DNA of 36,138 nucleotides, from the NCBI GenBank assembly GCA_005889495.1, contig VBHA01000071.1, positions 1 through 36,138 of the forward strand. Direction: 5' to 3'. This DNA comes from Chloroflexota bacterium (GTDB lineage: Bacteria; Chloroflexota; Dormibacteria; Dormibacterales; Dormibacteraceae). Positions 22,734 to 29,645 of the stretch are shown piece after piece (positions within the stretch are counted from its first letter, which is position 1; every line of letters begins with the position of its first letter). The notes under the pieces were generated by a model that saw only the letters and a program-made list of their open reading frames with translations, made no database searches and was not told where the DNA came from. The translations under genes were made by a program, and so were the position numbers.

Positions 22734-24368
22734 ATGTCCGATTGGCAAGAAGTGCGCCCTGCGCGCGCCCGGCGGAAGATCGTGGTCTACGACACCACCC
22801 TGCGCGACGGGGCACAGGGTCCGGACGTCTCGTTCTCGGCCGCCGACAAGGAGCGCATCGCGCGCCTGCTCGATGGCCTGGAGTTCGACTACGTCGAGGG
22901 CGGCTTCCCCGGGTCCAACCCGAAGGACGAGGAGCTGTTCGCGCGCCTCGCGGCGGAGCCGTTGCGTCACGCCCGGCTCGCGGCATTCGGCGCCACGCGG
23001 CGCGCGGGTGGCCGCTGCGAGGACGACGCCAACCTGAACGCCCTGGTCGACAGCCGCGCGCCGGTGTGGACGCTCGTCGGCAAGAGCGACACGTGGCAGG
23101 TGTCGACCGTGCTGCAGACCACCAACAACGAGAACCTGGCCATGGTCGAGGAGTCGGTCGCGTATGGCGTGAGCAAGGGCCGCGAGGTGATCTTCGACGC
23201 CGAGCACTTCTTCGACGGATACGCGCGCGACGCCGAGTACGCCGTCGAGGTGTGCCTGTGCGCCGCCCGCGCCGGCGCGACGTGGGTGGTGCTTTGCGAC
23301 ACCAACGGAGGCAGCCAGCCCGAGGCCGTACGAGGCGGGGTCGAGGCGGTGGTCAAGGCTCTGGCGGGCTCGGGCAGCGTTGCGCGCGTCGGCATCCACA
23401 CCCACAACGACTGCGAGCTCGCCGTCGCCAACTCGCTCGAAGGAGTGATGGCGGGCGCCGGCATGGTCCAGGGGACGATCAACGGTTATGGCGAGCGCTG
23501 CGGCAACGCCAACCTCGTGTCGGTCGTCTCCAACCTCGCGCTCAAGCTGGACCTCGACGCACTGCCGGCAACCTCGGTGCGGCGGTTCAGCGAGCTGTCG
23601 CGCACCGTCGCCGAGATCGCCAACCTCGCCCTGCCGCTGCAGCAGCCGTTCGTCGGGCACGGCGCGTTTGCGCACAAGGGAGGCCAGCACGTCGCGGCGG
23701 TGCTGAAGCACAAGGACGCCTACCAGCACATCGAACCCGGGCTGGTGGGCAACGAGGCGAGGGTGCTGGTCTCGGAGCTCTCGGGACGGGGCAACGTGCT
23801 GGCGAAGGCACGGGAGTTCGGGCTCGAGCTCGACCGCGACGACCCGCAGACGCGCTGGCTGGTGCAGCACTTGAAGGAGCTCGAGCACCAGGGCTACGCG
23901 TACGAGGCTGCCGACGCGTCGTTCGAGATGCTGCTCCGGCGCCTTCAGCCCGGCTACGCCGCGCCCTGGGCGGTCGCGGACTTCACGACCCAGGTCCGCA
24001 AGAACGGCGGGTCGGTGCACGCGGAGGCGACGGTGAAGGTGGAGGTGGCCGGGACGACGTATCACACGGCCGCCTCCGGCAACGGCCCGGTGAACGCGCT
24101 CGATGCGGCGCTGCGCAAAGCGCTCAGCCCGCAGTTTCCCGCGCTCGACGGCGTGAGCCTGCACGATTACAAGGTGCGCATCCTCAACGGTGACGCCGGG
24201 ACGGCGGCGACCACCCGCGTGCTGATCGAATCGGGGAGGGGCACGACGCGCTGGACCACCGTCGGGTGCTCGGCGAACATCATCGAAGCGTCGCTGCTCG
24301 CGCTGCTCGACTCGCTGGAGTTCGCGATCATCTTCCCCACCCGTGGGGAAGTCGCCCCGCTCGCTTAG
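22734..24368 (+). CDS. cimA: (R)-citramalate synthase
   Basis: The enzyme condenses pyruvate with acetyl-CoA to (R)-citramalate, the entry step of the threonine-independent isoleucine route. The 544-residue protein has the HMGL-like barrel (VVYDTTLRDGAQGPDVSFSA, FDYVEGGFPGSNPKDEELF, HTHNDCELAVANSLEG, VQGTINGYGERCGNANL, GHGAFAHKGGQH) and the C-terminal LeuA-type regulatory domain (about 410-530). The CimA/TIGR00977 features separate it from LeuA. ATG 22734 follows GGGAGG by eight bases; that site lies within the attenuator terminator. ppc follows 12 bases downstream. Confidence 0.92.
   Translation: MSDWQEVRPARARRKIVVYDTTLRDGAQGPDVSFSAADKERIARLLDGLEFDYVEGGFPGSNPKDEELFARLAAEPLRHARLAAFGATRRAGGRCEDDANLNALVDSRAPVWTLVGKSDTWQVSTVLQTTNNENLAMVEESVAYGVSKGREVIFDAEHFFDGYARDAEYAVEVCLCAARAGATWVVLCDTNGGSQPEAVRGGVEAVVKALAGSGSVARVGIHTHNDCELAVANSLEGVMAGAGMVQGTINGYGERCGNANLVSVVSNLALKLDLDALPATSVRRFSELSRTVAEIANLALPLQQPFVGHGAFAHKGGQHVAAVLKHKDAYQHIEPGLVGNEARVLVSELSGRGNVLAKAREFGLELDRDDPQTRWLVQHLKELEHQGYAYEAADASFEMLLRRLQPGYAAPWAVADFTTQVRKNGGSVHAEATVKVEVAGTTYHTAASGNGPVNALDAALRKALSPQFPALDGVSLHDYKVRILNGDAGTAATTRVLIESGRGTTRWTTVGCSANIIEASLLALLDSLEFAIIFPTRGEVAPLA
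24332..24351. repeat. Inverted repeat CTTCCCC-N6-GGGGAAG (copy 2)
   Basis: Same arms and spacer length as the copy at 16886-16905, here inside the last codons of cimA with spacer ACCCGT. With the spacer it extends to a 9-bp stem (CTTCCCCAC / GTGGGGAAG). Confidence 0.55.
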
Positions 24369-24380
24369 CGAGCCGGGCGG

Positions 24381-26805
24381 ATGGGGCTGAGCCGAGCTAG
24401 AAAGACCGCCCGCCAGGAGATCCCGCCGGAGCTGCGGCGCGACGTGCGCCTGCTCGGCCAGGTGCTGGGTAACGTGATCGCGGATTACGGCGGCGCGGGG
24501 CTGCTGCGCGACGTCGAGCGCCTACGGCGGCTCGTGATCCGCGCCCGGGACGAAGGCCGCTTCGAGCGGGATGCGGAGAGGTTGGTCGCGTCCTGGAAGC
24601 TCGAGCGCGCCGAGCTGGTCGCGCGCGCGTTCACGTGCTACTTCCACCTCGCCAACCTCGCCGAGGAGCACCATCGCGCCAGGGTGATCCGGGAGCGCGA
24701 CCGGGGCCCGTCGCCGCTCCCGGAGTCGCTCGCCGCGAGCATCGCGGAGCTGGGGCACCGGCTTGGCCGCCGGCGCCTGGCCCAGCTCGTGTCCGGCCTG
24801 GGGTTCCATCCCGTCTTCACCGCTCACCCGACCGAGGCGCGGCGCCGTGCGGTCGTGACCGCGATCCGCCGCATCGGAGAGCAGCTCGAACGCCTCGACG
24901 ATCCACGGATCTCCGATGGTGAGAAGGTCGAAGCCGATCGCAGGCTGGGCGAGGAGGTCGACTCTTTGTGGCGCACCGCCCAGATGCGGACGGCGCAGGT
25001 CCAGCCCCTGGACGAGGTCCGCTCCTTCATGGCCGTCTTCGACGAGACGCTCTTCCGCATGGTGCCCGAGGTCCTTCGCGCGTTCGACACGGCGCTCGGC
25101 ACGCCGGCTCCGGCCTTCCTGCGTTTCGGCAGCTGGATCGGAGGCGACCGGGACGGCAATCCCGCGGTCACGGCGCAGGTGACCGCCGACGCGATGGCGA
25201 TCCACCACGAGCACATCCTCCTGGCCCTCGAGGCAGTCGCCGACCGTGTCGGCCGCGCCCTCACCGTCGACGCCCAGACGACCCCGCCTTCGCGCCCGTT
25301 GAATCGCCGCCTGAAGGGTCCGGTTGCCGAGCCCCACCGCGAGTTTCTGCTCGAGGTCGCGCGCCGTCTTCGCGCGACACGGCTCAACGAACGGGACATC
25401 GCGTACCGGTCTCCGGCCGACTTGGTCGAAGACCTTCGCCTTCTGCGCGACTCACTGGCTGCCGCCGGCGCGCCGCGACTCGCTCACGGTGAGGTCCAGC
25501 ACCTTGTCTGGCAGGCTGAGACGTTCGGCTTCCACCTCGCGGAGCTCGAGGTCAGACAACACAGCCACGTCCACGAGACGGCGCTTGGCGAGGTCCGGGC
25601 CGGCTCTGTGTCCGCGGCCACCCGGGAGGTGCTCGACACGCTCGGCGTGATGGCGTCGCTGCAGTCGCGTTACGGCCTCGACAGCTGCCGCCGATACGTG
25701 GTCAGCTTCACGCGCGGCGCCGGCGACATCGCCGCCGTGTACGAGCTGGCGCGTCACGCCACCGGCGGTCGCGCCCCCGCGCTCGACGTCGTGCCGCTGT
25801 TCGAGACGCTCGACGACCTCTCGCGCGCGACCGCGGTGATGGACGATGTCATCCGGCTCGCCCCCGTGCGCCGGAGGCTGGCCGCCAACGGCCGCAGCGT
25901 CGAGGTGATGCTGGGTTACTCCGACTCCGCCAAGGAGATCGGTCCACTGTCCGCGACCATCGCCCTCCACGACGCGCAGGCCGCGCTCACGGCCTGGGCG
26001 AAGCGGAACCGGTTGAAGCTCGTCCTGTTTCATGGTCGAGGAGGCGCGCTCGGACGCGGGGGAGGCCCGGCCAACCGCGCGGTGCGCGCCCAGGCGCCGG
26101 GGTCGGTGGCGGGACGCTTCAAGGTCACCGAGCAGGGCGAGGTGATCTTCGCGCGCTACGGCAACCGGGCGATCGCCCGCCGCCACGTCGAGCAGGTCGC
26201 CTCCGCGGTGCTCGAGGCGTCCGCCCCCAGCCATGCGCGCGTCGACCCGGCAAACGCGTTTCGCGGTCTCGTGGAGCTGATCGAGGGCCCGTCGCGGGCG
26301 GCCTATCGGGCGCTTGTGGAGGCGCCCGGGTTCGAGGACTGGTTTCTCGAGGTCAGCCCACTGGAAGAGCTGGGCCGGCTGCGCATCGCCTCCAGGCCCG
26401 CGCGGCGCGCAAGGAGCAGGCGGCTGGAGGACTTGCCCGCTCTTCAACTCCATGCTGGACAACGCCGAGATGAGCCTGGCCAAGACCGACCGCCGGATCG
26501 CCCAGCGCTACCTGGCCCTGGGCGACCGGACCGACCTCGCTCAGATGCTGCTGCGCGAGTACGAGCTGACCATGAAGATGGTGCTCGCCGTCACCGGCCA
26601 CCGCCGCCTGCTCGAGGACAGGCGAGTGCTGTCATGGGCCATCGAGCTGCGCAATCCTTACGTGGACGCGCTCTCGCACCTGCAGCTGCGCGCGCTCCGT
26701 GCGTTGCGGGACCGGAAGACGTCGCGGCCAGACCGCGCGAAAGCCGAGAGAGTGTTTCAGCTGAGCGTGAACGGAGTTGCCGCGGGCCTCCAGAACACAG
26801 GCTGA
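24381..26805 (+). pseudogene. ppc: Phosphoenolpyruvate carboxylase, interrupted by an internal deletion and frameshift
   Basis: PEP carboxylase makes oxaloacetate from PEP and bicarbonate. Key motifs are present in the first frame: TAHPTEA with the catalytic His, FGSWIGGDRDGNP, VMLGYSDSAKEIG and FHGRGGALGRGGGP. After RRLEDL (near 26435) the frame becomes nonsense, while the next frame continues with family sequence from CPLFNSMLDNAEMSLAKTD to the canonical ending AAGLQNTG at 26805. The block normally between these parts (LRAIPW..FAWTQ..LPGW to a W before PLF, roughly 45-50 residues) is absent, and the frame differs by one base. The single open frame to 26831 is therefore not a true product. 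It lies 12 bases after cimA, so the pair is probably one operon. It is either a genuine pseudogene or an assembly fault. Confidence 0.88.
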
Positions 26806-26809
26806 CCTC

Positions 26810-27769
26810 TCAAGCAGCGCCTAGATGGTGAAGCGTGGGCAGCTCGCTCGCCAGCAGGTCGACAGTCTCTGGATCCCACTGAGTGCCCGCACCCGCGCGA
26901 AGCACCGCCAGCGCCTCCTGGGTCGACCGCCGCGTCCGGTAGGGGCGGTCGTTGACGAGCGCGTCGAACGCGTCGCAGACGGAGACGATGCGCGCCATCC
27001 TCGGGATCTCGCGGGCGCGCAGCCCATCCGGATATCCCGACCCGTCAAACCGTTCGTGGTGGTGACGGATGATCGGGAGCAGGCCTGAGGTCGAGTGCAG
27101 CGGGCGGACGATGCTCTCGCCGATCGCCACGTGGGCCTGCATCTGCGGAAGCTCGATCGCGTCCAGCGGGCCCGGCTTGTGCAGAATCGAGTCGGCGACG
27201 CCGATCTTGCCGATGTCGTGGATGATGCCTCCGCGATACAGCGTGTCCAGGGTCTGCTCGGGGAGTCCCAGCTTTTCGCCGAGGAGCCGTGCCGATTCAC
27301 CGACCCTCTGCGTGTGCCGCTCGGTGAAGGAGTCCTTGGCCTCGACCGCGGTCGCGAGCGAGAAGATCACGTGCTCGGCGCTGTCGAGGGTGTTGTAGAG
27401 CTCCTTCAGACGCAGCGCCGAGCGCACCCGGGCGATCAGCTCCGCGCCCTCGACCGGCTTGGCCATGAAGTCGTCGGCGCCGGCCTCGAGCGCCATGACC
27501 CGGTGCGTGGTCTGGCTCAGCCCGGTGATCATCACGACCGGCAGAAGGCGACCGCGAGGCATCGCCTTGATGCGCCTGCACACTTCGTACCCATCCATCC
27601 GCGGCATCCGCACGTCAAGCAGGACGAGGTCCGGCGGGCTGGCCTCGATCAGCGCCAGCGCGCTGGGCCCGTCTTCGGCCAGCATCACATCGCAGTCGAT
27701 GGTCGCCAGGAACAGACGAATCAACTCGCGATTCGCCGCGCTGTCGTCCACCACGAGCACGACAGGCAT
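26810..27769 (-). CDS. Response regulator with HD-GYP phosphodiesterase domain
   Basis: ATG 27769 gives 319 residues. The receiver domain has D52 (LLDVRMPRMDG) and K104 (FMAKPVEG). The HD-GYP domain carries H184-D185 (IIHDIGKIG), H237-H-E-R and G245-Y246-P247 (HHERFDGSGYPDGL), all needed for cyclic-di-GMP hydrolysis. Phosphorylation would switch the activity of a c-di-GMP phosphodiesterase. No cognate kinase is adjacent, but an orphan PAS kinase lies 1.9 kb away. The open frame to 28147 is an artefact. Confidence 0.93.
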   Translation of the reverse strand: MPVVLVVDDSAANRELIRLFLATIDCDVMLAEDGPSALALIEASPPDLVLLDVRMPRMDGYEVCRRIKAMPRGRLLPVVMITGLSQTTHRVMALEAGADDFMAKPVEGAELIARVRSALRLKELYNTLDSAEHVIFSLATAVEAKDSFTERHTQRVGESARLLGEKLGLPEQTLDTLYRGGIIHDIGKIGVADSILHKPGPLDAIELPQMQAHVAIGESIVRPLHSTSGLLPIIRHHHERFDGSGYPDGLRAREIPRMARIVSVCDAFDALVNDRPYRTRRSTQEALAVLRAGAGTQWDPETVDLLASELPTLHHLGAA

Positions 27770-27804
27770 CAGTTCAACGACGCTCTCAGAGCCACAGAGT
27801 CCGG

Positions 27805-27850
27805 CCCAACGTACTCCAGGGTGCCGGGCGCCCGCAAGTACAACGTTGGG
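27805..27850. repeat. Compound inverted repeat in the 97-bp gap before the HD-GYP gene
   Basis: CCCAACGTAC (27805-27814) pairs with GTAC-aac-GTTGGG (27838-27850). The loop has its own GC-rich stem around GGGTGCCGGGCGCCC. It lies between the TPR gene and the HD-GYP gene on the minus strand and may be a transcript-end or 5'-UTR structure. Confidence 0.5.
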
Positions 27851-27866
27851 GGTTACCCACCGACCG

Positions 27867-29036
27867 TCAGGCGATCGCGATCCGGGCGGCCTCCAGGTAG
27901 GTACTGGGCCGACCGGCCGCCGCGAGCGCCCGCCTGAGCTGGCGGTTGGCCCCGGCAAGGTCCCCGCGGGCCTCGAGGATCTCCGCGTACAGCGCATGGC
28001 CGCGTGCCTGCCAGTCGGCGGCACGGGTCTGGTCGAACCTGTCGAATGCGATGGCAAACTCCGCGTCAGCGGCCGAGTCGTCGTCCTGCGCCGCGGCGAT
28101 CCGGCCGAGCCACATGTGGGCCTCTCCGGCGTTGGTGTTCTCGCCAAGCCTTTCGGCCAGCTCGACGGCCGTCCTGGCGTACGCGGCCGCGGCCTCGTAG
28201 CCCGACCGCTCCAGCTCCAGCTCGCTGAGGGTCATGAGCACGTTGGCCCTGCCTGCTTCCAACCCGATCTCTTCGAGCTGGCGGAGCGATCTTTCCGCGT
28301 GGCGCACCGCCGAGGCGAGGTCGCCCTGCTTGAAGATCAGCAGAGCGAGGTTGTTCTCGCCGAATGCGATCAACACGCGGTCCTGCAGCGTCTCGTCGAT
28401 CGCCATGGCCTTGCGCGCATAGTGCCCAGCCTGGCCGAGATGACCCAGCTCCTGATAGGCGAGGCTGAGGTTGCCGTACACGTAGGAGAGCCTCCGAAGG
28501 TCGGCGAAGTTCGCCCCGACGGCGATCGCCTCCTCGTAGGCATCGATGGCTCTCTGGTACTCGTGGCGCGCGACGAGAACATGCCCAAGCATGGCCAGGA
28601 GCCTGGCCTCGGTCGTCGGTGGAACGGGGTCGAGGGAGCGGCAGCGCCGGAGTGCCTCCGTGGCGAGGTCGACAGAGACCGGGTCGTCCATGACACGAGC
28701 GGCCGCGGCCTCCCAGCCGAGGCTCTCCGCCGCCATCAAGACATCGCCTGCCTGCTCGAAGTAAGCCCGCGCCGCCGATGCCTGGCTGCGCGCCCGGACG
28801 CCCTGGCTCAGCCTGACCAGCGCGGTGCACATCAAGACGCGGACGTGTGCAGCGGTCCGCCGATCCGTGCTCCTGGCCACGAGCGACTCGGCCGCATCCA
28901 CCGCGGCGGCGTTTTCGCCCACCGCGACCAGGCGCTCGACCTCGGCCAGGCCGGCCTCGTCGCCGGACGCGGCGTCACCGAGAAAGTACTCCAGGGGCTT
29001 GTTCGTCCTGGCGGCGATCAGCTGGAGTGTCTCCAT
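27867..29036 (-). CDS. TPR-repeat regulator with incomplete N-terminal XRE helix-turn-helix
   Basis: From ATG 29036 the product has 389 residues and is built almost wholly of TPR-like helix pairs (e.g. RRLSYVYGNLSLAYQELGHL, LIAFGENNLALLIFKQGDLA, TNAGEAHMWLGRIAAAQDD), a peptide- or protein-binding superhelix. Its first residues (METLQLIAARTNKPLEYFLG) are the end of an XRE DNA-binding domain whose recognition helix (ISRTAIYFVETGKARPS) is encoded in frame upstream of the ATG. No usable start exists for that longer frame, so the HTH appears broken. XRE-TPR proteins of this form (RRNPP group: PlcR, NprR, Rap-like) are receptors for small exported peptides; a candidate peptide gene lies directly upstream. 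Confidence 0.75.
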   Translation of the reverse strand: METLQLIAARTNKPLEYFLGDAASGDEAGLAEVERLVAVGENAAAVDAAESLVARSTDRRTAAHVRVLMCTALVRLSQGVRARSQASAARAYFEQAGDVLMAAESLGWEAAAARVMDDPVSVDLATEALRRCRSLDPVPPTTEARLLAMLGHVLVARHEYQRAIDAYEEAIAVGANFADLRRLSYVYGNLSLAYQELGHLGQAGHYARKAMAIDETLQDRVLIAFGENNLALLIFKQGDLASAVRHAERSLRQLEEIGLEAGRANVLMTLSELELERSGYEAAAAYARTAVELAERLGENTNAGEAHMWLGRIAAAQDDDSAADAEFAIAFDRFDQTRAADWQARGHALYAEILEARGDLAGANRQLRRALAAAGRPSTYLEAARIAIA

Positions 29037-29151
29037 CGAGGGCCTTGCCTTGCCCGTTTCGACGAAGTAGATCGCGGTCCGGCTGATGTCGCCCTTGAGC
29101 GGAAGCCTCTGGCATCTCGCCAGCTTAACGCAGCCTGCTTTGACTTGACAT
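29037..29151 (-). pseudogene. Degenerate start of the XRE helix-turn-helix of the TPR regulator
   Basis: In the frame of the TPR gene, residues LARCQRLPLKGDISRTAIYF then VETGKARPS continue upstream of ATG 29036. They match the third helix of XRE domains, but the frame has no ATG, GTG or TTG before the in-frame TAA at 29157-29159. An ATG at 29151 in another frame encodes MSSQSRLR then stops; SRLR is a typical first XRE helix. Four or so residues of helix 2 also seem to be missing. The simplest reading is a small deletion with frameshift in the HTH. Confidence 0.55.
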
Positions 29152-29169
29152 AACGTTTACAACGTCAGG

Positions 29170-29265
29170 TCAGCAGCAGCGGCCGATGCCGTCGGCGGAC
29201 ACGGTGGCCGCCATGGTCATCAACGCGGACAGCGCGAGGATGGCCGCAACGAGAAACTTGCGCAT
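29170..29265 (-). CDS. 31-residue secreted peptide precursor (candidate signalling peptide)
   Basis: ATG 29265 is preceded, seven bases upstream, by AAAGGAGGTGA, an 11-base match to the 16S anti-Shine-Dalgarno and the best site in the window. The product starts MRKFLV, continues with a hydrophobic stretch to about residue 21, and has VSA before position 25, a good signal-peptidase site, leaving DGIGRCC. The stop TGA at 29170-29172 lies 19 bases before the old HTH start of the TPR regulator. Short precursors of the form signal peptide plus 5-8 C-terminal residues next to a TPR regulator are how RRNPP pheromones are encoded. Bacteriocin-like or stray secreted peptide are other options. Confidence 0.65.
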   Translation of the reverse strand: MRKFLVAAILALSALMTMAATVSADGIGRCC

Positions 29266-29323
29266 CTAAATCTCACCTCCTTTGCCGGTCGGCCCAGGTT
29301 TGGAAGAGACGGGTTTTGTGCGG

Positions 29324-29521
29324 TCAGGCGATGGAGGCCGGGACGGCGGCCGGGAGGGTGACCAGGCCGACAGCGACGGCCACAGGCAGCAAGGTGAGGA
29401 TCACAGCCGCCGCGATGACGGCCAGCGTCGCGAGGGTCGTGCGGGCGCCGGCCGGGGCCACGTCGAAAGACACGAAGACCTGGGCCGCCGACCCCTCCCT
29501 GGTGACGTCCGCCGGAATCAC
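29324..29521 (-). CDS. 65-residue membrane protein upstream of the peptide gene
   Basis: GTG 29521 follows GGGAGG closely, and the frame runs to TGA 29324. By my count about 60 of 65 codons end in G or C, as expected for a real gene in this genome. The first 30 residues (IPADVTREGSAAQVFVSFDV onward) are soluble, and the rest is one long or two short membrane helices (LATLAVIAAAVILTLLPVAV then AVGLVTLP). It lies 58 bases before the peptide gene on the same strand, so the two may be co-transcribed. I recognise no family. Confidence 0.5.
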   Translation of the reverse strand: MIPADVTREGSAAQVFVSFDVAPAGARTTLATLAVIAAAVILTLLPVAVAVGLVTLPAAVPASIA

Positions 29522-29645
29522 AGTCCTCCCGTAAGCCGTGATCCACTCCCTCGCGGCTGTGCTACAAGTAACTGCTCCGCCATGTTAAATGAAAATGGCT
29601 TGACTTAACGGTGGTCGGCCGATTTTTCGTATTCAGTACGCGACC

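Noticed and set aside
22653-24164. 503-residue minus-strand frame opposite cimA
   Set aside because: His/Arg/Val-rich antisense shadow with no family features; cimA on the plus strand is clear.
26436-26831. Last 130 codons of the long ppc frame as real protein
   Set aside because: Arg/Pro-rich nonsense; the genuine C-terminus is in the neighbouring frame and ends QNTG at 26805.
29282-29608. 108-residue plus-strand frame in the kinase upstream region
   Set aside because: Gly/Arg/Asp-rich shadow, overlapping the better-supported 65-codon membrane-protein frame on the other strand.
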